A stretch of DNA of 45,109 nt. Source: a virus. Position 1 is the stretch's first letter. Each line of letters begins with the position of its first letter. This document shows positions 21,910 through 30,123 of this stretch, one piece after another. The notes under the pieces are model-generated. The model had not been told where the DNA came from and did not search any database. It saw nothing but the letters and a program-made list of their open reading frames with translations. A program made the position numbers and the translations under genes. The stretch spans positions 1 to 45,109 of the IMG/VR virus record IMGVR_UViG_3300025127_007573, one strand, 5' to 3'.

Positions 21910-22440
21910 ATGTACAATAAACAAGATAATAATGTGATCAACCCCTTTGAATTTAAAACACTAAAGCTCGACGCTGCCTATCGTCCTATTGAAGTTATAA
22001 ATGGCACAGATGCGCTTGTAATGTGTTTAATAGGAAAAGCACGTAGTATTGAAACTTATGATGCAGTTATTAGATCAACTAACAACATATTCAAAATACC
22101 ATCTGTTATTGTTTTAGCGCGTGTTGTAAAATTTAGATTTAATGCTTTGCATTGCAATCGTAAAAGTGTTTTTAAAAGAGATGGTCACATTTGTCAATAT
22201 TGCCACAAATCTTTTGGCGAAAAAGAACTAACTCTTGACCATGTTTTACCTAAATCACGTGGTGGTGATAAAAGTTGGACAAATCTTGTAGCATCATGTA
22301 AAAAATGTAATCAGAGAAAGGGAGATAAAACGCCTGATGAAGCAGGAATGAAATTATTGAAAATCCCTAAAAAACCTAAAAATAATATTGTTGATTCAAT
22401 TTCTAATAATCAAAAAATCTGGAAAGATTATATATGGTGA
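21910..22440 (+). CDS. HNH endonuclease, 176 aa
   Basis: The zinc ribbon is CQYC (95-98) and CKKC (130-133). The HNH core is LTLDHVLPKSRGGDKSWTNLVASC, with Asp110-His111 and Asn125. The N-terminal domain (LKLDAAYRPIEVINGTDALVM) is the typical partner of this HNH subfamily. It cuts DNA; phage copies are homing or packaging-associated nucleases. The ATG at 21910 directly follows a -10 box, so the functional start may be GTG 21934, which leaves the conserved part intact. No intron is evident next to it, so it may be free-standing. Confidence 0.85.
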   Translation: MYNKQDNNVINPFEFKTLKLDAAYRPIEVINGTDALVMCLIGKARSIETYDAVIRSTNNIFKIPSVIVLARVVKFRFNALHCNRKSVFKRDGHICQYCHKSFGEKELTLDHVLPKSRGGDKSWTNLVASCKKCNQRKGDKTPDEAGMKLLKIPKKPKNNIVDSISNNQKIWKDYIW

Positions 22441-22450
22441 AAAAATAAAT

Positions 22451-22469
22451 CACAATAGTTATTATTGTG
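22451..22469 (+). promoter_or_regulatory. Perfect hairpin overlapping a GTG start
   Basis: CACAATA (22451-22457) and TATTGTG (22463-22469) pair around GTTAT. The last three bases are the proposed GTG start of the 34-aa membrane protein, so folding would hide the start codon. It could also be a weak terminator of the HNH transcript, but no T-run follows. Confidence 0.35.
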
Positions 22470-22571
22470 GAAACAATAACGGAACTTTTAGTTTTAGCAA
22501 TGGTTATGTTCTTGGCAGCATTTTTTTGTTTACGTGTTATTTTGCTGCCCCCTGCGAAAAGTTTAATATAG
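22467..22571 (+). CDS. Small membrane protein, 34 aa
   Basis: GTG 22467 opens 34 codons: ETITELLVLAMVMF, then LAAFFCLRVILLPP and a short polar end. One membrane helix covers about residues 7-28. Internal ATGs at 22500 and 22506 are alternatives. The ribosome site is weak. A different frame here is open for 72 codons but has no start of its own and an unlikely composition. The stop is ten bases before the next ATG. Function unknown; the start hairpin suggests control. Confidence 0.4.
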   Translation: METITELLVLAMVMFLAAFFCLRVILLPPAKSLI

Positions 22572-22580
22572 AAAATGTAA

Positions 22581-22835
22581 ATGAAATACAAAAAATCATA
22601 CCATAAAAATGATAAAGTATTAGTAAAAAGTTATGCTGGTCCTGATGTTTGTGTTAAGTTATTGAAAAGATATATTGTAAATAAATCAAAATCTAAATTA
22701 GGAGTTGATGGCTGGGATGCTCAAATTTTTTTAATTAAAGATGTTGAAAAACTTCGCAAACATGGTGTACCATATAATAGAAATGAAAAACCAATAGTTT
22801 TTGTTGCTGATTGGCAAATCATTAAGAAATGTTAG
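22581..22835 (+). CDS. SH3-like small phage protein, 84 aa
   Basis: SYHKNDKVLVKSYAGPDVCVKLLKRYIV (residues 6-33) is the motif with Asn-Asp in place of Gly-Asp and the next strand. GWDAQIFLIKDVEKLRKHGVPYNRNEK is an insertion, and PIVFVADWQIIKKC closes. I recall close relatives in marine phages with the same DVEKLRK...GVPY segment, so this is a distinct conserved subfamily. It lies just before the PhoH gene. Confidence 0.65.
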   Translation: MKYKKSYHKNDKVLVKSYAGPDVCVKLLKRYIVNKSKSKLGVDGWDAQIFLIKDVEKLRKHGVPYNRNEKPIVFVADWQIIKKC

Positions 22836-22871
22836 TAATCAAACTATATATTCTAGAAACCCAAAGAGCTT

Positions 22872-24206
22872 ATGGCTAAAAAAAATTACGTACTTGACAC
22901 TAGTGTTTATTTGACAGACGCTGATTCAATATACAAATTTGACAATCACGATATTTTTATTCCACTAAAAGTATTAGAAGAAGTAGACGGTCACAAAAAA
23001 AGACAGGATTCGGTTGGATCTAATGCTAGAGTTTTTATCAGAACATTAGATGAATTACGATCTAAAGGTAATCTTGAAAAAGGTGTACGGATTGATAAGG
23101 GAAAAGGTGTTCTTAAAGTTGTTTCATATTCTTCATTAAACAATGTTATATTTCCACCTGACCTAGACATAAGACACCCGGATCACACAATTATTGCTAC
23201 AGCTATGGCTGTACAATCCTCCAATGAAAATAGAAAAACTATCATGGTTTCACGTGACATAAATATGCGTGTAATTTGTGATTCTATTGGCATACAAGCA
23301 GAAGATTTTATTTCAGAAAGAGCAGTGATAAGCTCTGATGAATTATACGCAGGATTTGTTACGCAATTAGTCGATGAACAAATAATTGATAGATACTATG
23401 CTGGTGAAGAAATAACTATTTTAGAAGACGAAATTGATTGTAAATGGTCTCCAAATCAGTATATTATGTTAGTTTCTAATTCAAATGAAAAAAAATCAGC
23501 CTTAGCAAGATTTACCTCACACCATGAACCATTACATAATGTAATTCACAAAAATATACCTGATTGGAAAATTGATGCTAGAAATAAAGAGCAAGCATTT
23601 GCCATTGATTTACTTTTAAATCCAGAAATTAAAATAGTGTCTTTAATCGGCCGTGCTGGCTCTGGAAAGACTTTGATGGCTATAGCAGCGGGTCTACAGC
23701 AGACGATAGGGTTAAGAAGCGAGAACAACCATTATGACCGTTTAATAGTGTCTCGTCCTGTACAACCTTTGGGGAAAGATATTGGTTTTCTTCCGGGTAC
23801 TATGGAAGAAAAAATGCTTCCATGGTTAATGCCTATTCAAGATAATCTTAAATTTTTAATGGGTGATAGGACATCTTTAGAAATGTATATGGAAAAGGGC
23901 AAAATCGAACTTGAAGCTTTAACATACATACGCGGCCGCTCAATTGCCAATGCTTTTATAATTATTGATGAGGCACAAAACTTAACAAAACATGAAATTA
24001 AGACTATAATTACTCGTATCGGAGAAGGAACCAAAATTGTTTTAACTGGTGATATTGAACAAATTGATAATGTTTATGTAAACGAAACATCAAATGGCTT
24101 AGCCCATGCGGTTGAAAATTTCAAAGATTATCATATTTCTGGTCACGTAACATTTAGAAAAGGCGAGCGCTCTGAATTGGCGACATTAGCGTCAAAAGTA
24201 TTATAA
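22872..24206 (+). CDS. phoH: PhoH-like ATPase with N-terminal PIN domain, 444 aa
   Basis: Residues 1-150 are a PIN-like nuclease domain: YVLDTSVYL with Asp9, LKVLEEVDGHKK and VSRDINMRV with Asp129 are its acidic positions. Residues 255-444 are the PhoH domain, a helicase-type ATPase: Walker A GRAGSGKT (260-267), SRPVQPLGKDIGFLPG and Walker B IIIDEAQN. Cellular PIN-PhoH proteins unwind and cleave RNA. PhoH is common in marine phages, with an unclear role, sometimes linked to phosphate stress or RNA handling. No Pho box is visible upstream. The full length and all motifs suggest an active protein. Confidence 0.92.
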   Translation: MAKKNYVLDTSVYLTDADSIYKFDNHDIFIPLKVLEEVDGHKKRQDSVGSNARVFIRTLDELRSKGNLEKGVRIDKGKGVLKVVSYSSLNNVIFPPDLDIRHPDHTIIATAMAVQSSNENRKTIMVSRDINMRVICDSIGIQAEDFISERAVISSDELYAGFVTQLVDEQIIDRYYAGEEITILEDEIDCKWSPNQYIMLVSNSNEKKSALARFTSHHEPLHNVIHKNIPDWKIDARNKEQAFAIDLLLNPEIKIVSLIGRAGSGKTLMAIAAGLQQTIGLRSENNHYDRLIVSRPVQPLGKDIGFLPGTMEEKMLPWLMPIQDNLKFLMGDRTSLEMYMEKGKIELEALTYIRGRSIANAFIIIDEAQNLTKHEIKTIITRIGEGTKIVLTGDIEQIDNVYVNETSNGLAHAVENFKDYHISGHVTFRKGERSELATLASKVL

Positions 24207-24222
24207 CTAAAAGGATTTAATA

Positions 24223-24504
24223 ATGGAAAACAACAAAGTAATTACAGAAGAACAAATTCACACCAATCCAATGCTTTCAATGAGAGTTAATACAGATACA
24301 AAACTGAAAGAGTATTTAGTAGAATATGTCGGTACAAAATTGGAACAAGAAGAGGTCACCGTTAATATGATAGCTGAAGTTCTAGCCGCTGATTTTCCAG
24401 AGTTTGCTTTTGCTTATGCTGAAGAAAACTATTTAAGAGGATATCAACAAGGATTAGACGATGCTCAAGGATTGCATAAAACATTCCCAGAAACGACTGA
24501 ATGA
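24223..24504 (+). CDS. Hypothetical helical protein, 93 aa
   Basis: AAAGGA upstream supports ATG 24223. The start is polar; residues 28-60 form helices (LKEYLVEYVGTKLEQEEVTV). Then comes AEVLAADFPEFAFAYAEENY and LRGYQQGLDDAQGL, which look conserved. No membrane segment or Cys. I recall this type near phoH in marine phages, unverified. It overlaps the next gene by 44 bases, an unusually long overlap. Confidence 0.6.
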   Translation: MENNKVITEEQIHTNPMLSMRVNTDTKLKEYLVEYVGTKLEQEEVTVNMIAEVLAADFPEFAFAYAEENYLRGYQQGLDDAQGLHKTFPETTE

Positions 24505-25162
24505 ACAAGTAAATAACTTTTATACTTCTACTGGTATTCACGTGTATTTCAAAGATCATTTATATAATGATACTATTGATGTTGAAAAAATAATTTCTAA
24601 ATTAGAGTCGTTAATACCAACACAATTATTAAGTGAAGTTGAAATGATTATTATAGGTCATTTTGATGAGTTTGAAGAAAGAGATATAAACGCTTTTTAC
24701 AAAGATGGTGCAATACACGTATCAAACATTCAAAGCGATGAAAATGATTTATTGGATGACTTGATACACGAAACAGCTCATGCTGTTGAGGTTGCTTACG
24801 GGTATGAAATTTATGCTGATTCTAAAATAAAAAATGAATTTTTAGATAAAAGAATGCACTTATATAATTTGCTATGGAGTAACGAATTTAAAGCTCCAAA
24901 AAAATTATTTCAACAAACTGAATACGATTATGAGTTTGACCAATTTCTATATAAAGATGTTGGATATGCAAAATTATCAAGTATAGTTAACGGCCTTTTT
25001 ATAAGTCCATATTCTCCAACATCACTCCGTGAATATTTTGCTACTGGGTTTACAGAGTTTTATATGCACCCTAACGATCATTCATATCTTAAGAAAATAT
25101 CACCAGTGCTTTACTCTAAACTTGAAAGAGTTAATAACATTGAGTCGCTTGACAATCAATAA
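24461..25162 (+). CDS. HExxH metallopeptidase-like protein, 233 aa
   Basis: ATG 24461 has AAGGA seven bases upstream, inside the preceding gene. HETAH (103-107) in LLDDLIHETAHAVEVAYG is a zinc-peptidase motif. Glu191 in SLREYFATGFTEFYM fits the third ligand about 85 residues later, as in some gluzincin-like and anthrax-lethal-factor-like peptidases. The first 100 residues are mixed alpha/beta without a signal peptide, so it acts in the cytoplasm or virion. Substrate unknown. It is unrelated to the HELVH protein at 13365 apart from the motif. Confidence 0.7.
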   Translation: MLKDCIKHSQKRLNEQVNNFYTSTGIHVYFKDHLYNDTIDVEKIISKLESLIPTQLLSEVEMIIIGHFDEFEERDINAFYKDGAIHVSNIQSDENDLLDDLIHETAHAVEVAYGYEIYADSKIKNEFLDKRMHLYNLLWSNEFKAPKKLFQQTEYDYEFDQFLYKDVGYAKLSSIVNGLFISPYSPTSLREYFATGFTEFYMHPNDHSYLKKISPVLYSKLERVNNIESLDNQ

Positions 25163-25177
25163 TTTGTGTGTTACATT
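25149..25177 (+). promoter_or_regulatory. Sigma70-type promoter candidate
   Basis: TTGACA (25149-25154) lies within the last codons of the metallopeptidase gene. After 17 bases comes TACATT (25172-25177), which keeps the first, second, fourth and last bases of the -10 consensus. AGAGAG and the ATG at 25196 follow, so it would drive the nuclease and possibly the glycan genes after it. Confidence 0.5.
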
Positions 25178-25195
25178 ATATAAAAGAGAGAAAAC

Positions 25196-25966
25196 ATGTC
25201 ACATATATCTTATTCTGAATTAAAAGATTGGAAGTTTTGTCCATTTTATCACAAATTGACTCGTGTAGACAAGATTGACGGCTTTACCGGTAATGAGTAC
25301 ACAGCTTTTGGTTCAGCAATTCACTCAGTGTGTGAGAAAAAACTTCTTAATGAAACAATTGAAGATGATTTTTTTGTTAAAGAATTAAAAAAGAATATTT
25401 CTGAACTTGATGAAGAGCACGAAATTAATAAAAAGTTAGTTTTGGACATGATTGGTCAGGGTAAGAGAATTATACCTGAGATTGAATCTGCTCTTGAAGA
25501 TTATTTTGATGAATTCGAAGTTATGGCTGTAGAAATGCCACTCTTTGAACCTATTTCAAATACAGAAGATTATCATTTTAAGGGTTACATCGACGCTGTA
25601 GTATCTACTCCTGATGGAAAAATTCACATTTTTGATTGGAAAACATGTTCATGGGGCTGGAATGCCAAAAAACGTTCCGAACCCATGATAACGTACCAGC
25701 TTACTTTGTACAAACATTTCTTTTGCCAAAAAATGAATATTGACCCAAAAAACGTAGAAACTCACTTCGCACTACTTAAACGTACAGCTAAAAATAACAA
25801 TGTGGAGTTTTTTAGGGTAACAAGTGGAAATATAAAAACTGAAAATGCGCTTAAACTTTTGAATACAGCATTGTATAATATTAAAAATAAACGATATATT
25901 AAGAATCGTTTGTCTTGTACCGGTGGCTACGGTTGCAAGTTTCATAATACAAAACATTGTCCTTGA
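25196..25966 (+). CDS. Cas4/RecB-like PD-(D/E)XK nuclease, 256 aa
   Basis: The core is complete: His43 in GSAIHSVCEK, Asp133 in GYIDAVV, Asp147 and Lys149 in IFDWKT, and Tyr-Gln in TYQLTLY. Cys15 (FCPFYHKL) and three C-terminal Cys (241, 247, 255, in SCTGGYGCKFHNTKHC) match the Cys arrangement of the iron-sulfur cluster in Cas4 and AddB. It should be an exonuclease acting on DNA ends in recombination or replication. No Cas genes or repeats are nearby, so a CRISPR role is unlikely; similar stand-alone proteins occur in cyanophages and other phages. Confidence 0.88.
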   Translation: MSHISYSELKDWKFCPFYHKLTRVDKIDGFTGNEYTAFGSAIHSVCEKKLLNETIEDDFFVKELKKNISELDEEHEINKKLVLDMIGQGKRIIPEIESALEDYFDEFEVMAVEMPLFEPISNTEDYHFKGYIDAVVSTPDGKIHIFDWKTCSWGWNAKKRSEPMITYQLTLYKHFFCQKMNIDPKNVETHFALLKRTAKNNNVEFFRVTSGNIKTENALKLLNTALYNIKNKRYIKNRLSCTGGYGCKFHNTKHCP

Positions 25967-25973
25967 GGTATAA

Positions 25974-27254
25974 ATGACAAAAAAGAAAATTTTGGTCTTA
26001 TCTGACCACCCGCTCTCACCCTCCGGTGTTGGCACACAAACAAAATACATGATTGAAGCACTTCTAAAAACTGGTAGGTATCAGTTTGTTTGCTTAGGAG
26101 GTGCTATTAAACACAACGATTATAATCCTATAAAAGTTCAGGGCTGGGACGAAGACTGGATAATTTATCCTGTTGATGGCTATGGAACTCATGAAATTAT
26201 ACGTTCTATTTTGCAAAAGGAACGACCAGATGCACTTTGGTTTATGACAGATCCTAGATTTTATGAGTGGCTTTGGGAAATTGAAAATGAAATTAGACCA
26301 AATGTTCCCATGATGTATTACCATGTTTGGGATAACTTTCCATATCCCCAGTTTAATGGTAGATTTTATAAATCAAATGACAAGGTTGTTTGCATTTCAA
26401 AAGTTACACATGAAATTTTACAAAATGTTGCACCAGAAGTTGAAAATTGCTACCTGCCTCATGCTGTACACTCAAATATTTTTAAGCCGGCTACAAATCA
26501 GAATGAGTTAGCAACAACAAAAGAAGTCAGAGATGCTATTTTACAAAAATCAGAAACTTACAACCCTAACAAAAAAATATTCTTTTGGAACAATAGAAAT
26601 GCTAGAAGAAAACAAAGTGGTACGGTTCTTTGGTGGTTTAAGGAATGGCTTGATAAAGTCGGTCACGACAAAGCCGTGCTCTTGATGCATACAGATGCGC
26701 GTGACCCACATGGCCAAGACTTACCACACCTTATTCAACACTTAGGTATTGAAGATGGGCAGATTTTAATTTCAACTAATAAAGTCAGCCCTGAAGAATT
26801 AGCCAATCTTTATAGAGCTAGTGACTTTACAATTAATATTTCTGATGCTGAAGGGTTTGGTTTGGCAACTTTGGAATCTTTATCCTGTGGAACACCAATT
26901 ATTGTAAATATGACAGGAGGTCTTCAAGAACAAGTAACAGACGGTAAAAACTGGTTTGGTTGGGGTATTCAACCATGTTCTAAGGCTGTAATTGGTTCTC
27001 TCCAAGTCCCTTATATTTACGAAGATAGAATTGATCAAAAAGATTTTGAAAATTGTTTAGACAAAGCTTTAAAATTAACAAAAAAACGTTACGACAATAT
27101 GGCTAAGTTGGGTCGTCAACATGTTTTAGATAACTATAATTTTGAAAATTATGAGAAACAATGGGTACAAATTATGGATGATTTTATTGAAAAAAATGGC
27201 TCTTGGGAGAACAGAAAGAACTTTCAGCCATGGTGTCTTTTGGAGGTTGCATGA
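25974..27254 (+). CDS. GT-B glycosyltransferase (GT4-like), 426 aa
   Basis: It starts LVLSDHPLSPSGVGTQTKYM, the GT-B acceptor-domain opening. KIFFWNNRNARRKQ begins the donor domain near 201. DAEGFGLATLESLSCGTPIIV holds the EX7E motif (Glu293, Glu301). It should transfer a sugar from a nucleotide donor with retention. GAGGT precedes the ATG, and the stop overlaps the next glycosyltransferase by four bases. It begins the glycan cluster. Donor and acceptor cannot be read from sequence. Confidence 0.85.
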   Translation: MTKKKILVLSDHPLSPSGVGTQTKYMIEALLKTGRYQFVCLGGAIKHNDYNPIKVQGWDEDWIIYPVDGYGTHEIIRSILQKERPDALWFMTDPRFYEWLWEIENEIRPNVPMMYYHVWDNFPYPQFNGRFYKSNDKVVCISKVTHEILQNVAPEVENCYLPHAVHSNIFKPATNQNELATTKEVRDAILQKSETYNPNKKIFFWNNRNARRKQSGTVLWWFKEWLDKVGHDKAVLLMHTDARDPHGQDLPHLIQHLGIEDGQILISTNKVSPEELANLYRASDFTINISDAEGFGLATLESLSCGTPIIVNMTGGLQEQVTDGKNWFGWGIQPCSKAVIGSLQVPYIYEDRIDQKDFENCLDKALKLTKKRYDNMAKLGRQHVLDNYNFENYEKQWVQIMDDFIEKNGSWENRKNFQPWCLLEVA

Positions 27255-28504
27255 AAAAGAAAATTATTTTAAAAGGTCCTGTTCTTACGAGAAGTGGCTA
27301 TGGTGAGCAGTCGCGATTTGCCTTGCGTGCTCTACGCAGTAGGGAGGATCTATATGATATTTACATTCAGCCACTTCAGTGGGGCAGGACATCTTGGCTT
27401 TCACAGCAAGATGAAGAGAGAGAATTTATTGATAATTGCATCAAAAAAACAATTGCATTTATACAACAAGGTGGTAAGTTTGATATGTCGTTACAAACTA
27501 CAATTCCAAATGAGTTTGAAAATATGGCAAATGTTAATATCGGCTATACAGCTGGTATTGAAACCACAGTGGTTGCTCCACAATGGTTACAAAAAATTAA
27601 CGAAGTGACTGATTCTGTGATTGTCGTTTCTAGTTTTTCAACAACAGCATTCAAAAATACTGTTTACAATGGCGAGATTAATGGTACGCCGGCAACATTA
27701 GGTCTGGAAAAGCCGATTGATTTTGTAAATTATCCAGTAAAAGATTATGACCATGTAGAGCCTTTGGATATTGATTTGGAGTATGATACAAACTTTGTTG
27801 CTGTTGCACAATGGGGCCCGCGTAAGAATATGGATGCCACTGTAAATTGGTTTATAGAAGAATTTCATGATGAAGAAGTCGGTCTTGTTGTCAAAACTAA
27901 TATGGCTAAAAATTGTGTTATGGATCGTATAGGTATGTTTGAAAAAATGAAAGAAAATGTATTACAAAAATATCCTAATAAAAAGTGTAAATTATATTTG
28001 TTACATGGAGATATGACTGAAGCTGAAATGCATTCGTTATATAAGCATCCAAAAATTAAAGCTTGTATTTCATTTGCACACGGTGAGGGTTTCGGGCTTC
28101 CTTTGTTTGAGGCAGCGTATAGCGGTCTACCAGTAGTGGCTACAGGGTGGTCTGGCCAGCTTGACTTTTTGTGTGATGAGGATGGCAATGATCATTTTTA
28201 TAATGTTGCCTTTGATATAGGCACCGTACCAGAACATGTATTGTGGGAAGGCGTAATTACTAAAGATGCAATGTGGTCTTTCCCACGTGAACAGTCTGCA
28301 AAGGAGCAGATGAGATTATGTTATAATGATGTCACTTCTGATAATTATTCAAAATCTTTAGAATATAGCAATCAATTAAAGCAAAGATTTAGCAAAGAAA
28401 AAATGTATGAAAAATTTATTCAGTTGATTGAAAAACATGCTCCAGCTGAGACGGTTTTAAATGATATGGACGAAATTGAGAAGTTATTTTCAGAGGCCTT
28501 GTAA
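27251..28504 (+). CDS. GT-B glycosyltransferase (GT4-like), 417 aa
   Basis: I use ATG 27251, behind TGGAGG at 27241-27246. ILKGPVLTRSGYGEQSRFALRAL is the N-terminal domain start. FVAVAQWGPRKNMD begins the donor domain, and HGEGFGLPLFEAAYSGLPVV is the EX7E region. Related to the previous protein in fold but with low identity, so it probably uses a different sugar or linkage. The next gene begins two bases after the stop. Confidence 0.85.
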   Translation: MKKKIILKGPVLTRSGYGEQSRFALRALRSREDLYDIYIQPLQWGRTSWLSQQDEEREFIDNCIKKTIAFIQQGGKFDMSLQTTIPNEFENMANVNIGYTAGIETTVVAPQWLQKINEVTDSVIVVSSFSTTAFKNTVYNGEINGTPATLGLEKPIDFVNYPVKDYDHVEPLDIDLEYDTNFVAVAQWGPRKNMDATVNWFIEEFHDEEVGLVVKTNMAKNCVMDRIGMFEKMKENVLQKYPNKKCKLYLLHGDMTEAEMHSLYKHPKIKACISFAHGEGFGLPLFEAAYSGLPVVATGWSGQLDFLCDEDGNDHFYNVAFDIGTVPEHVLWEGVITKDAMWSFPREQSAKEQMRLCYNDVTSDNYSKSLEYSNQLKQRFSKEKMYEKFIQLIEKHAPAETVLNDMDEIEKLFSEAL

Positions 28505-28506
28505 AA

Positions 28507-30123
28507 ATGGTTGTATTTGTTTCTGATCTTTTTGTAAAAGATTATGTTGGTGGTGGTGAACTCTCAACACAAGCGTTAATTGAGACGTGTCTAGTCCCAG
28601 TCGCTCAGGTTAATTCTCAGCATTTAACAGTAGAAATAATGAAGGCCAACAAAAATGCACATTGGGTGTTTGGAAACTTTACTCAGGTTTCTCTTGACTG
28701 TTTAGTTTATGCTATAAAAAATCTTTCATATACAGTTATTGAATATGATTATAAATTTTGTGTTTATCGTTCTCCTGAAAAACATATACTTGAAGACGGC
28801 GCATGCAATTGTGAAAAAGGTCAGCTTGCAAAAGCTGTAACTATGTTTATGCTACATTCAAAATCAGTGATGTGGATGAGCGAGAATCAAAAACAAAGGT
28901 ACATGGACAAATTTCCATTTTTAGAAAAAGCTAATAATGTTGTTTTGAGTTCTCTTTTTACTCATCAGACGCTAAATTACATAGATTCGTTAAAGAATAC
29001 ACCAAAAAACAACAAATATTTAATCATTGACTCAATGTCATGGATTAAAGGAACTACAGATTGCATTAATTATGCTAAACAAAACAATCTAGAATTTGAA
29101 TTGATTAAAAATTTAGAATATAAAAAAGTTTTGGATAAATTGGCAGCTGCAAAGGGTATTATATTTATGCCGAAAGGTGGTGATACATGTCCAAGGTTCA
29201 CCATTGAAGCAAAAATTTTAGGTTGTGATTTAATTTTAAATGATAACGTTCAGCATAAAGATGAAGATTGGTTTCAGACACGTGATAAGTGCTTAGAATA
29301 CATGTATGACAGACCTGATGTGTTTTGGTCAATAACAGAAAATTTATGGAACCTTGAAACACCTAAAACTGCTGTTCAGAATGATTCTCAAACTTTTAGA
29401 ATTATTACGCCTTTTTACAATACAGAAGGATTTATTGGCAGAACAACTTACAGCCTACAAAGACAAAACAATAAAAATTTTATGTGTTATATGATTGATG
29501 ATTGTTCCACTGATACCAGTGCTACTGTAGCATCATTATCTACTGCCGGTGATAAAAGGTTTAAATTAATTCAAAATCTAGATAAAAAATATGCGTTGCA
29601 GAATATTGCTGAAACTATAGAATCTATTGAAGATATTGATGATGAAGATGTAATTATTTTGCTTGATGGAGACGATTGGCTGCCGTCAGACAGTACACTT
29701 AGTCATCTTGAAAAGGTTTACAACTCAACCAATTGTTTAATGACATATGGAAGCTATGTTTACTCTCCGAATGGTGAAAAGGGTGTTGAACCATCTGCTT
29801 ATCCTGATGAAGTAATTAAAAACAATTCGTTTAGAACTGATAAATGGAGAGCTTCCCATCTTAGAACTTTTAAATATAAATTATGGAAGCACCTTAATCA
29901 TGATGATTTAAAAAACAACGATAAATACTACAAAGTTGCATACGACCAAGCTATAATGTTACCACTGCTAGAAATGGCAGCGGAAAGGGCAGTCTACATA
30001 CCTGAGATTATGCATGTTTATAACAGAACTAATCCTTTGAATGTTGATAAAACTAAGCAACAAGAACAGTTTGAAACAGCTCAAGAAGTAAGAGCTAAAA
30101 AACCATATCAGAGATTAGATTGA
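28507..30123 (+). CDS. Two-domain glycosyltransferase (GT-B-like plus GT-A/GT2), 538 aa
   Basis: Residues 1-285 look GT-B-like: VGGGELSTQALIE at 14-26, IDSMSWIKGTTDCINYA at 174-190 and GGDTCPRFTIEAKILGCDLIL at 224-244. Residues 297-538 are a GT2-type GT-A domain: FRIITPFYNTEGFIGRT, IDDCSTDTS (330-338) and LLDGDDWL with the metal-binding DxD (387-390). Such a fusion could add two sugars in succession. The N-terminal domain lacks a clear EX7E, so it may be inactive or use another donor. The 3' end overlaps the next gene. Confidence 0.75.
   Translation: MVVFVSDLFVKDYVGGGELSTQALIETCLVPVAQVNSQHLTVEIMKANKNAHWVFGNFTQVSLDCLVYAIKNLSYTVIEYDYKFCVYRSPEKHILEDGACNCEKGQLAKAVTMFMLHSKSVMWMSENQKQRYMDKFPFLEKANNVVLSSLFTHQTLNYIDSLKNTPKNNKYLIIDSMSWIKGTTDCINYAKQNNLEFELIKNLEYKKVLDKLAAAKGIIFMPKGGDTCPRFTIEAKILGCDLILNDNVQHKDEDWFQTRDKCLEYMYDRPDVFWSITENLWNLETPKTAVQNDSQTFRIITPFYNTEGFIGRTTYSLQRQNNKNFMCYMIDDCSTDTSATVASLSTAGDKRFKLIQNLDKKYALQNIAETIESIEDIDDEDVIILLDGDDWLPSDSTLSHLEKVYNSTNCLMTYGSYVYSPNGEKGVEPSAYPDEVIKNNSFRTDKWRASHLRTFKYKLWKHLNHDDLKNNDKYYKVAYDQAIMLPLLEMAAERAVYIPEIMHVYNRTNPLNVDKTKQQEQFETAQEVRAKKPYQRLD

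Noticed and set aside
21910-22440. Intron-homing association of the HNH gene
   Set aside because: Neither neighbour is split and no intron core is seen around it.
22388-22606. 72-codon ORF after the HNH gene
   Set aside because: It starts inside the HNH gene in another frame with no ribosome site; the 34-codon membrane ORF in a different frame has a better composition.
25196-25966. Cas4 as part of a CRISPR system
   Set aside because: No repeats, no other cas genes and typical stand-alone phage context; called only as a Cas4/RecB-like nuclease.
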